Origin: Ahaetulla prasina | Taxonomy: Eukaryota > Chordata > Lepidosauria > Squamata > Colubridae | Reading direction: 5' to 3' | DNA length: 64,000 nucleotides | Assembly: GCF_028640845.1 (NCBI RefSeq) | Contig: NC_080540.1 | Span: 96,770,061-96,834,060, forward strand | Shown here: piece after piece, positions 54,851 to 64,000 of the stretch | Position numbering within the stretch: position 1 is the stretch's first letter | Layout of the letters: every line of letters starts with the position of its first letter | Notes under the pieces: generated by a model | What the model was told of the DNA's origin: nothing | Databases searched by the model: none | The model's input: the letters and a program-made list of their open reading frames with translations, nothing else | Program-made: the position numbers and the translations under genes

Positions 54851-55229
54851 AAACACTGATGTATGTCAATACTTGTAAACTGCGTAGCTGTGTTTTCAGT
54901 ACTAGCAACTATTTTAGCTTGTACCAATGTTTGTAATTTTGATTATAAGGATGGATTCCCTTTTAATACTACCACCGTGTAATTTTAGGATTATATGTTA
55001 GGATTTTAAAAATATTATTATATATTAGTAATATATGTTTTTGCTAGAATGTAGAATTATTATTATTGGTTTGTGCCTCTTAGAACCTACCTGGAGCAGC
55101 AGATTTGTGTTCAGGTCCTCACAATTCATCTTTGGCAATATAACAAAAAATAGCATTTCTGGATTTTAAAGGATAAGTTAAGAGGGATTGTCCGAGTTTT
55201 TGTTTTTTAACTGAAAGTGTATAAACAAC
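54851..55229. other. No recognised feature
   Basis: AT-rich unique DNA. Confidence 0.5.
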
Positions 55230-55504
55230 TACCGTATATACTCGAGTATAAGCCGATCCGAATATAAGCCGAGGTACCTAATTTTACCACAAAAACTGGG
55301 AAAAACTATTGACTCGAGTATAAGCCGAGGGTGGGAAATGAGGCAGCTACTGGTCAATGTAAAAAATAAAGATAGAGCCAAGTAAAATAACATGAATATT
55401 TATTTGAACGAAAAACAATAAAAGTGCAAAAGGGGGTCCCCAAAAAGAATATGGTATCAAAAATACAGTATCTTTAAAAGTAACAGCAACCAAGCTAACG
55501 AGAG

Positions 55505-56008
55505 CTAAAATCCCTCAAAACTGGAGTTCTCCTCCTCATCATCTGTTTGTCCAAACAGAGCTTCAGCTACTTCAGCTTCTGTGATGTTATCCGCATATAC
55601 GTTGTCGTCATCACTGAGTTCACAGTCGTCATCATCACTGCTGTCACTCTCATACAATGCGCTGTCTTCACTGCCATCCATAGCATTACTAATGCCACAT
55701 TTCTTGAAGGCACGTTGCACCATGTCCTCTGGAATATCTTCCCATGCATCACGAACCCACTGTGCTATTAGTTCTATGTCTGGCTTTCTCAGATTTCCAA
55801 CTTTTGTCAGACGAGCTTGACCAGATGTCATCCATTCATGCCACATCCTTCGCACACGGTCCTTGAAAGGTTTATTTAAACTGACATCTAGGGGCTGCAA
55901 TACAGATGTAAGCCCACCTGGAATAACGGCCAAAGTGACTTGAGATGACTTTGCCAATTTTTTTATGTCATCAGATGTGTGGGCTCTGAACATATCCCAA
56001 ACTAACAG
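55505..56008 (-). pseudogene. Tigger/pogo-like transposase, C-terminal fragment
   Basis: Frame SLLVWDMFRAHTSDDIKKLA (56,008 downwards), then VTLAVIPGGLTSVLQPLDVS, NKPFKDRVRRMWHEWM, VRDAWEDIPEDMVQRAFKKC and an acidic C-terminal tail rich in Asp/Ser/Glu. The WDMFRAH aspartate and the LQPLDVS aspartate match the second and third acidic blocks of DDE endonucleases of the pogo/Tigger type. The first catalytic block and the CENP-B-like helix-turn-helix are lost at the CR1 junction (56,010). The remaining frame has no stop until 55,505, so it is well preserved. Confidence 0.9.
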
Positions 56009-56009
56009 T

Positions 56010-56106
56010 GATCTTCTAGTCCAGTCCCCACTCCTCAAGCAAGAGATCCTATACTGTTTCAGACAAAGGATTGTCCAGTCTGTTCTTTAAAAACCCTCCA
56101 GGAATG
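56010..56106 (-). mobile_element. CR1 3' end fragment inside the Tigger-like element
   Basis: cttctagtccagtccccact and ctatactgtttcagacaaag are the CR1 3' end in reverse complement. Only ~100 bp. Its insertion interrupts the transposase. Confidence 0.85.
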
Positions 56107-56135
56107 AAGTGTCCAATAAGGTTCAAATTGCAAGT

Positions 56136-56185
56136 ACCGGTAGTCCTCAATTTAAGACTGCAATTGAGCCCAAAACGTTGTTTTG
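56136..56185 (+). mobile_element. Fragment of the 'cgacttatgac' TIR family
   Basis: accggtagtcctcaatttaa and gactgcaattgagcccaaaa match the left end of that family (compare 50,410). Truncated after about 50 bp. Confidence 0.6.
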
Positions 56186-56259
56186 TTATTTTTCCCTAAC
56201 CGTGTATGTATCCCCTGCCCCCATTTCGTCAGGCTGCCATCAAAGCGAGCACGGCTGAA

Positions 56260-56261
<2 letters not shown>

Positions 56262-56340
<79 letters not shown>

Positions 56341-56369
56341 CATTATCATCATCATCATCATCATCATCA

Positions 56370-56400
<31 letters not shown>

Positions 56401-56537
56401 TATCATTATCATCATCATCATCATCATCATCATTATTATTATTATCATTATCATTATTATCATTATCATCATCATCATTATTATTATTATTATCATTATC
56501 ATTATTATCATTATCATCATCATCATCATCATTATTA

Positions 56538-56577
<40 letters not shown>

Positions 56578-56642
56578 CATCATCATCATCATTATTATTA
56601 TTATTATCATTATCATTATTATCATTATCATCATCATCATCA

Positions 56643-56685
<43 letters not shown>

Positions 56686-56797
56686 TATCATTATCATCAT
56701 CATCATCATCATTATTATAATTATCATTATCATTATTATCATCATCTTCATTATTATTATTATTATTTTTATCATTATTATTATTATTATTATTATA
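56262..56797. repeat. (ATT)n/(ATC)n compound microsatellite
   Basis: 535 bp of uninterrupted 3-bp periodicity alternating ATT and ATC units, organised into higher-order blocks of about 60-75 bp that recur at least six times (runs of cat.. then tta.. then cattatcatt). It reads through in all frames, producing long Ile, Met, Tyr or His homopolymer-like translations, none of which is a real protein. Confidence 0.98.
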
Positions 56798-56999
56798 TGA
56801 TGATGATGATTTTTTTGCATTGGACAGAGCGAGCTTCAGTTTACCAAACTTTGTATCTTTTAATGAAACGTGTTAGTCTGGAAGGGACTGTTTGAACTCA
56901 CAAAACACTTGCAACTTTTAGTTCCGTGCTGAGGATTTTGGAAAGCAGCCCAGCAATATTTATTTATTGCTCGGACTGCTCTTATTTTCACTCCCCTTT

Positions 57000-58402
57000 T
57001 CTTTTCCTTCCCTCCCTCCCTCCTTCTCTGCCTCTCTTTCGTCCCCCACCTCCCGGGATCCTTGCGGGTCGAAGGTTCTGCCCTGCCTTACACCAGCCGC
57101 CCACCTATGCCAAGGTGTCCCTGGCTCTTTCGCTCTCTGTAAGCAGCGGCTTCTCGGCAGCGTCGCCCCCCTCCCCTCCATGGATCGGCTCCTTCCCCAG
57201 CACTGAAGGCATCCTTAGGAATACACCTCCACCTCCAGGAAAATAAAAAGAGGCAGAGAAGGTAAATCGCCCGCCCCGTTCAGAAAGGAAGGGGAGAGGA
57301 CTCCAATGGAAGAAGGGAGAGGAGAATTACCAATAACAAACACAAAGCGCTGGGTTAGAGGTGCCTTGTCATGTACAAGGAGATCAGAGAGGGCGACCAC
57401 CGCGAAACAATAATCAGACTCAAAACGGGCTGCTTATTTGCCATTTGCTCTGGGTAGAACGGGTTTTTTTTTAAAAAAAAAATTGGTTTGGAGAAGGAAA
57501 GCTAATTTGCTGATCTGCGCGAGGGTCTGCCTCCCTTCTTCTTCCTCCTCCTTCTTCCCACCCTAGCTTGCAATGCCCCCATCTCTCCTCCTCCTCCTCC
57601 TCCTGCCCCCCTCTCGGATTCGGCGTTCATTTCTTGCCTTTGCGGAGCGGAGGTGTTGGGGGGGGGAGGGTTTGGGAATAGATTTGGCAGAGGAGATTAC
57701 CGTAATTTTGCTCACTGTTTACGAGCAAGTCTCGGGTTACAATGTTCACTCGGGGGAGTGAAACGCAAAGTATAGTTAGCCTGAAAAAAAACTGAACCGT
57801 GTGACTGGCGGGAGAGAAGGACGGCGCCGGGAGGGGCGGGGGGGAGAAATCGTTTGTTCTTGCCGTATTTCTCCGCTTTCCAAGAGGCTTTTCTTTTTCA
57901 CCTCTTTCTCCCCACCTCCCCAATTTCCATAGGGGGGAAAAAAAAACCTGGGGAAAACTTGGCAAAAAATAAAATAAAATAAAAAGTACTGAGTGCAAAT
58001 GTTTTTTTTTTATACTGTAGTTGGAGTTTTCCACGTTTCTTTCACATTCAAGGCAGCATTCTCCCCATCCTCGCTGCTTTTCCAAAACATGCTTTGAAAC
58101 CTTTGCATTTTATTGGGATGTATTCGTGACAAACGCCCCCTCCGCCCCCACCGCGGGCAAGAGGAGGACGAGTGAGAGGGGGGCGAAAATGTCGAACGCC
58201 CCCTCCGCCCCCCGCCCCCTCCGCCGACCACCGCCGCCGCCGCCATCAAAAAGCGGCGGAAGAAAACGCCGGAGGCCAGCCGCCGCCCCAAAACGAGCCG
58301 GCCGAGCTGGCAAAGCATGCCGGCAGCATTTGGGCTCGTCCTGCCGGCCCAGCTGTTCCCAAGGGCAAAAAATCCTCTCCCTGGGTCGGCTCTGCAAGGG
58401 TA
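57000..58402. other. CpG- and GC-rich block inside the Tigger-like ends
   Basis: Base composition changes sharply to GC-rich from about 57,000, with CpG-dense segments at 57,040-57,300 and 58,130-58,400 (gccgccgccgcc near 58,228). Proline- and alanine-rich frames on both strands are composition artefacts. No initiation context followed by a splice donor is evident. It may be the 5' region of the transposon family, or captured host sequence. Confidence 0.45.
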
Positions 58403-58427
58403 GACTCGAGTATAAGCCGAGGGGGCG

Positions 58428-58456
58428 TTTTTCAGCACAAAAAACGTGCTGAAAAA
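58428..58456. repeat. Perfect hairpin in the right end of the Tigger-like element
   Basis: tttttcagcac and gtgctgaaaaa (11-bp perfect arms) flank a 7-base loop, between two opposed copies of the actcgagtataagccga end motif. Confidence 0.9.
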
Positions 58457-58484
58457 CTCGGCTTATACTCGAGTATATACGGTA

Positions 58485-60250
58485 ATAACTGTGAATAATA
58501 TAACAATGTGTCAGATTTGAGGTTTTCTTCTTCTATGTTAATTACGATTAAGCATAATCACTGAGAAAAGCTCTGAAGATGTTCAAGCCTGATTGGAGTG
58601 TTGACCTATTGCTGACACTTAAAAAAGGTCAGTGGTGCAACAGTGAAACGTTCTCTTTCTAGACACCATGAACTTTCATCCTGTCCTTTTATGGACATCC
58701 TGGGCTCAAAGCTATAACCTTTTAAACTTTGCATGGTTGCAAGCTCTTGAGGGAAAATGCATTTTCTATGTTGTTATATCTGCAAGGTACTGATATCTGT
58801 TTGAAGCTAATTTGACACACAGACAATAGTGCCAACTGCTGTTCTGCAGGTACATAATTGTAAACTTATATGGCCTTCCCTGAGACAATCATATTATCGT
58901 TTGGGAATAGGTACCATTCAATCCTTCCTCTTCCATAATTAGGTAGACCCAGCTAGCTTTACATGGCTATATTAAACATTTCATACATCTTGCATGCCCT
59001 CCTTTCCCAAGACTTTACATGACAGTAGATCCTTCTCCTAATGTAACAAATTGTAAACTGGTTTTGAAACTTCATAGTATTGTGAAAATGATTTGCAATG
59101 ACGAAAGGAAAGAATGCTCTGGTTGCCTTGTACAGAAAAAGCCTTTTTTCATGGCGATCGAGCAGTTCAATTCCTGGAGGCTGCTATTACTTGTAGAGCT
59201 GGGTGATGCCCTCTTTCTCATTAAAAGAAGTATAAAATGATAGGCATAAAATTATTATTTTTTTTTTTAAAAAAATTGACTGGAAAAGTTTGCATTAAAT
59301 CTTGATACTCCCAGGAAAAGTCTTCCTGGCTATCTCTCCCCAGGGTCAAAACCTTTAAAACTAAGTAAAAATGATTTTTTTGTTACACAGACTCTTCCTC
59401 CCAACACACGATCCATAAGTTAAACTTTGTGGAGATGTTTTACTTAATTCTTGCAGATGCCACTTCTTACATATTAAGCTCTGCATTCATTCCCAAGACA
59501 AACAGATGGTCAGCAAAACCAATTAACCTTTCTCCCTCTGCCTTTCAGACTCACAACGTCTTCAAAGCCCACAGACAAATGAGCAGATACTATCAGGAGA
59601 TTTCATGTCAAAGCATGATGAATAGGAAAGACTTGGCCAACGTACTTTGAACTTGCTCAAGTGGACCTCCTGGCCATAAATGTGGAACACCTGAAGGTGA
59701 GGTCTTATAATTTGACAGAAACAGGTAACCAGGAAAAAAAGCACAGAAACAAATGATTAATGCTTGCATTTTTCCCCTCTTCTTCCTGAGAGAGAAGATT
59801 TGATAGACTTATTTATTTTAAAGAAGAAATGCACAAAGAAGGGAGACCAATGCTTCTCAGGTCTACAATAACAATAAGATAAAAATAAACTTCAGCCACA
59901 CATTTACAGGAGAGAATTGATGAAGTAATTTTTAAATGCTCATTTTTACTTGAAATTTTGGGGAATGCATAATGTTTATGTCATGCTACCATGATACCAC
60001 CAAATTCATCTACTTGCTTTAGTTTTTCACTATTGATGCACTTGTATAATTTTGTATACACCCCCAGATCAAAGTCTTTGGAGAATTGCTCAATTTTCCC
60101 CAAATTCATCCTTGATTCTTATCTTGTCACCATTCACTGGAGTATATCATGGAATATATCATGGAAAACTGATGTAGGAATTCCTGTGCTTATTTACACC
60201 TTTCACACACCTTTACATTTATTTACACCTTTAAACCACAATATTCTAAT
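58485..60250. other. No recognised feature
   Basis: 1.8 kb of unique-looking AT-rich DNA. Frames at 59,019-59,240 and 59,429-59,650 have no recognisable domain. Confidence 0.5.
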
Positions 60251-60376
60251 CAGGGGTTCCCAAACTTGACAACTTTTAAGATGCATGGACTTCAACTCCC
60301 AGAATTCCCCATGGTAGCTAAGGAATTCTGGGAGTTGAAGTCTACTCATCTTAGTTGCCAAGATAGGAGACACCTG
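60251..60376. mobile_element. Palindromic hAT-like MITE
   Basis: Starts caggggttcccaaacttgac and ends ttgccaagataggagacacctg, forming imperfect inverted ends. The middle is a nearly perfect hairpin: ggacttcaactcccagaatt at 60,287-60,308 and its complement at 60,322-60,343. The 8-bp flanks attctaat and gactagat do not match, so the target duplication has decayed or the borders are off. Confidence 0.7.
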
Positions 60377-60379
60377 GAC

Positions 60380-61058
60380 TAGATGATACCAGATCAAGTG
60401 TTCTGAGAAAGATCTTAGCTCTTTCTCAGAACCCTACTTCCCTGCATGTATTTATCCCTTCTATTCCACAAGATAAGACGATCTTCATTCCACTCTCTTA
60501 CAGCCTTCTCTTTTATTTTATTGTCACACAAGCTATGTATTCTTTTACTTATTAATTCATGGTTTTTACACTTCTGACATTTCAAATTGCAATTTGCAAC
60601 TTGTAGCCAAGTTGCCCATGGTTGTTACTGGAAAGGTCTATGAATGAACTCTATTAGCAAGGTATGCTAATAAAATGTATAATAACCAGCTCTGCCACCT
60701 CCATTGTCACTGCTAAGCCATGAGATGTTAATCACCTTATTGGCATGCTAGGCATCGTGGCTGAGCTCTGCTGTCAAATAGCTTGCCAAATTCTGGAAAA
60801 TTTAACAATTGGCCCTTAGTATGTGCTGGCTCCAGGACACTACTGCCTACCACTCATCAGGACTTTGACCAACTGAATAAAGATCAAACAAACATAGGAA
60901 AATTGTCTTGGAATAATATTGTTCTTTATCCTGCAGTGATGGTCAAGGATGAGGACCAGGTTGAGGAGAAAGTTATTTTTTCAGAAATCACAGGTCTCTT
61001 CTCTTCAGTCTTCGGTCTTCCATCTTCGGTCTTCCATCTTCTGTCTTCGGTTTTTCAT
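60380..61058. other. No recognised feature
   Basis: Unique DNA; nothing recognised. Confidence 0.5.
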
Positions 61059-61161
61059 CTTCCTTTCCTTTCCTTTCCTTTCCTTTCCTTTCCTTTCCTT
61101 TCCTTTCCTTTCCTTTCCTTTCCTTTCCTTTCCTTTCCTTTCCTTTCCTTTCCTTTCCTTT
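61059..61161 (+). repeat. (CTTTC)n microsatellite
   Basis: About twenty uninterrupted 5-bp units; preceded by a decayed gtcttc/catctt repeat (61,003-61,055). The Phe/Leu/Ser-rich frames over it are artefacts. Confidence 0.97.
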
Positions 61162-62070
61162 CTGTTTATTTTTCTTGGCTATTATTATCATTTCTGTTAG
61201 CACAATGCAGAGTTACATGCAAAAATGAGGTGTTGTATAATCATAACATAAATGAGAATATTTTGGGAAAGTATTTGGAAAGTAATCATAGGAAAATATT
61301 CTACAATATCTTTTAATTCTGGGTAAATGCGAATTTAAGAATATTTTGCATGGGAATACTAGCAAGAACATAAGTATTCCTTATCAAACTCTTTTTTTTC
61401 CTAAAAGAAAACCCTGGCATTCTTAATAAATGCAATCTGCAAGTGTACATGCTGCATTTAGCAAATCTATTTGAAAACCAACACATATTTATATACAGTG
61501 CACAAAGAAGCTAATAAAAATGGAGGATCAAGCATGAATATATAACCTTGAGTAAATAAAAGGAAATGTTAAATCACATGCTTTAGTACAAACATGTCTG
61601 TTGAAACATTACATAAGCTATCATTCACATTTTATGAGAGGTCAGTGACAGTCTGAAAGCACTGTATTTATCTTGAGAAATGCACTGTACTTTTGTCAAA
61701 GTTGTATTGAATGGTCTGTAATCTGACGTCTTCACCTATAACCAAAGCTGGTAATGGGTGTGAGTCATGTCAGACGTGTGGCAGAAATCAACATCTAAGA
61801 ATTCTACAAAATAAGAAAGAGCCATATTTTCTTTTAGAAGCCTGTCCAGAGAACAGAATTGTCAAGGCTTTCTCTGGTATGTGGATTGTTATTTTGGTTT
61901 GTATGCAAGCGAAAAGCGCTTCAACTCAAGTAATGCAAATTCATTTGCACAGGTGGTTGCATCAGTGGCTCATTTTAAACTTTAAATTATATTGTATTAA
62001 CATCTATTTAGCTTGAGTTCATACACGTTTCCATTTCTTATTCTACTAATGAGCTATACCAGTGTAGTAG
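61162..62070. other. No recognised feature
   Basis: Unique AT-rich DNA; a 101-codon frame at 61,711-62,016 has no recognised relative. Confidence 0.5.
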
Positions 62071-62078
62071 GTCTAGAG

Positions 62079-62212
62079 CAGGGGTGTCAAATTCATGTTG
62101 TCACAGCGGCATCATGTGATGTATCCGACTTTCCCCCCCTTCATTAAACTGGGCATGGGTGTGGCCAGCACCGGACGCATCTGGCCTGTGGGCTGGGAGT
62201 TTGACATCCCTG
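62079..62212. mobile_element. hAT MITE with perfect 8-bp duplication
   Basis: 134 bp, starting caggggtgtcaaattcatg and ending gggagtttgacatccctg; the ends are inverted (CAGGGRTGTCAAA). It is flanked by gtctagag at 62,071-62,078 and 62,213-62,220, a perfect 8-bp duplication. No coding capacity. The perfect duplication suggests a comparatively recent insertion. Confidence 0.94.
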
Positions 62213-62220
62213 GTCTAGAG

Positions 62221-64000
62221 GCATCTATTGCGCCTGTTACGATGCCAAAATGACAACATATGAGAACTATATCATCAAATATAAAAAGAAGATAAGAAAG
62301 GGGAATTAAAAAAATGCAAATGAATGAACAAAGGATTTAGAAATGTTACAGAAGTTACAATTTTTCAGTATAACACTGGACGATTAATGTGCCATCAAAT
62401 CAATATTGATTCTTATTGGCCGCATAGATTTAGTTTTAAGTTATTCTAGACTTTTTAGGTTAGAACCCTATATTGATTTGTTATGATGGATGTGTTCAGA
62501 AGTACACATGAACAGTATCTTCTTTGAAAAATACAGATTTTCCATGGGGCCTGGATAAGCAAAGCAAAGGTACAGCATGACCAAACCTGTTTTCTTTTAA
62601 CATTAAAAAAATGTTCAGCTTAATAGAGTTTAAAAGAAACATGGAAGATGTTCTCATTTCCTGCTTCATAAAATTTTAGGGGAAAAAAAAAATCACCTAT
62701 TAGATTTCGGAGAATTGAAGGTCTTTGAATTAATTCATTTCTTTTATTTTTCTTTTAATTTATTAAAAGTTTTAAAAAGGAAGATGAAAACTATTGCAAA
62801 TGAATACAAAGAAGAAAAAGAAAGAAGGCAGACAGAAAGCTAAAAGCTAAAAGTGCAAGAAAAGGGGGGAAATAAAAGAAAAATTGAAAACAATGCAAAA
62901 AGATACAAAGAAGTGCCTTCTGATCATTTTCTGTAGAGATGTTACAAGCTCAATTATAAAGTTACCTCTTGCTCTAAAGTTACAGCGTAGCCCTTCTTTC
63001 TATAATCTAACTTGTCTATGAGCGGACCACGAAAACTTCAGCTTGTACCATCTACCCGTGAGAAACAGCTGTCTGGGGTGCAAGTGGGTGATCTCGCAAT
63101 CTCTCCTTTATTTGGAATGACCACACTGGACAGAATTCACCATCTGGCCTCTGATTTCTGCAGCAGTGCCATCCCTGCTGTTTCAGTACACCATAAATCC
63201 TACTCATAGTTCTTGCCATTGCCTCTTCTTGAGCGACTGGGACCCATCACTTAAATTCTTGACTGAAACCTCAATTGGCTTTGGCAATGTTTTAAAATCT
63301 CATACTTTTTGCTACACCAGAATCTGAATACGGCAGAATCACAGCACATCTATGGACTTAGGAATCTCAAAGCTACCATGCCAAACTTCAGCATCTGTTA
63401 GTTAACAGCAGCTCCCACAAGCACCACCTCACAATAAAAGTGAATAACTGCCAGGAAGATTTATAGCTTTATCTTTCTAAGCTCCCAGTCAGATAATTTT
63501 TCAATGTCCACTTTTTTCTGCAGTATTGCATAAAATAGGATTTTATAATTTAGAGTTCAGCAAGATATTTCTTCCTTTCTGAGCCCAGGGATAGAGTAGG
63601 GAGTATTCAGACAGTGTAATGCAGTTACAGTGAGATATTATACTAGATTGCACTTTGTAAATATTTCTATCAATATAATTTATGTTTTCTTTTCTGCAGT
63701 ATAGAATGGAAGCAAATGCTAATTTGAAGTTGGGACAGAAATTTACATAAGGCTTGATCACAGTCTTAAAACTACTTTGGCAATCTGGCTAAATCTGTGA
63801 AATCAACATTTTTCTGTTTTCCTCTTTTCTGTATCTATTTTGATTCTACACTTGTTGGATATTTTCATATGTGCATCTTTCCATTACAAAATGCATCTTA
63901 TAGAGTATTTCAAATATAGAAAAGGAAGAGAACAGTACAGAAAAAAAATGATGTCTGGGGAGGTATTATACACGTACATGCATTTGCTTTTTGGTATGAA
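62221..64000. other. No clear feature; possible short repeat fragment near 62,390-62,450
   Basis: gtgccatcaaatcaatattg followed by attcttattggccgcataga resembles a widespread amniote short repeat of the form 'gccatcaagtc...gactctta.cgacc.catagat', but I cannot name it. The rest of the interval to the window end is AT-rich DNA without a recognisable gene. Confidence 0.4.

Larger units (their letters stand above)
55232..58482 (-). mobile_element. Tigger/pogo-like DNA transposon with internal insertions
   Basis: The terminal inverted repeats ccgtatatactcgagtataa are perfect for at least 25 bp at both ends and flanked by TA (55,230-55,231 and 58,483-58,484). Subterminal copies of gactcgagtataagccgag lie at 55,311 and 58,403. 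The minus-strand transposase C-terminus is present (55,505-56,008), but the N-terminal DNA-binding half is not found. In its place are a CR1 tail, a TIR-element fragment, a 535-bp microsatellite and a CpG-rich block. If all of this lies between one pair of ends, the element is 3.25 kb. Confidence 0.85.

Noticed and set aside
56183..56895. Long open frames of poly-Ile, poly-Tyr/His and poly-Ile/Met
   Set aside because: They are translations of the ATT/ATC microsatellite in different frames and strands.
58010..58498. Overlapping Pro/Ala/Arg-rich frames on both strands as an exon
   Set aside because: They come from CpG-rich composition inside transposon ends; no splice signals and no recognisable domain.
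60251..60376. An 8-bp target duplication for the palindromic MITE
   Set aside because: The flanks attctaat and gactagat match at only two positions in the register fixed by the ends.
60783..61316. 177-codon frame with repeated FLSFP
   Set aside because: The repeated part is the (CTTTC)n microsatellite.

Overview
This is vertebrate genomic DNA, almost certainly from a squamate reptile and most likely a snake. The window is AT-rich and noncoding. The diagnostic content is repeats: CR1 LINEs whose 3' end runs straight into a (TTCTA)n microsatellite, a BovB (RTE) LINE tail, Sauria-type tRNA SINEs, L2 and L1 LINEs, several hAT families including one with SPIN/OposCharlie-like ends, a Tc1-type transposon and a Tigger/pogo-type transposon. 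I recognise no host protein-coding exon and no tRNA or rRNA gene. Every long reading frame I could identify is a decayed transposon protein or a microsatellite translation.

Layout. 1-5,400: LINE 3' ends, microsatellites, a large palindromic repeat complex, a GC-rich block, Penelope-like terminal repeats with a hammerhead-like motif, and a hAT MITE. 5,400-11,070: mostly unique DNA, plus a CR1 split by a BovB insertion. 11,072-12,599: a Tc1-like transposon with a decayed transposase. 12,900-21,300: a SINE, a solo LTR nested in a hAT MITE, a perfect 42-bp palindrome, and a CR1. 21,309-21,814: the SPIN-like hAT.

22,070-43,289 is the core of the window. About 3 kb of DNA (unique sequence plus the 5' part of an L1) occurs twice in direct order, at 22,070-27,563 and 27,889-29,548. 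The junction holds the 3' end of an LTR retroelement (polypurine tract plus LTR). Each copy has changed since: copy A gained an L2 and a jockey-type LINE, while copy B lost about 1.3 kb of L1 5'UTR. The L1 in copy B continues to 43,274. Its 15-bp target-site duplication is present at 25,003, 29,076 and 43,275. Inside it sits a second, nearly full-length L1 (30,195-36,296) with a 5' inversion of the twin-priming type, and probably a third L1 (about 40,132-43,249) that itself contains a CR1.

43,290-64,000: an old L2 remnant, four SINE copies, CR1 and L2 tails, four hAT-type MITEs with 8-bp duplications of 7/8 or 8/8 identity, a Tigger-like element (55,232-58,482) that has acquired a 535-bp ATT/ATC microsatellite and a CpG-rich block, and unique DNA.

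No set of genes works together here. The value of the window is as an insertion-order record: nested target-site duplications and filled/empty site pairs allow relative dating of LINE, SINE, LTR and DNA-transposon activity.
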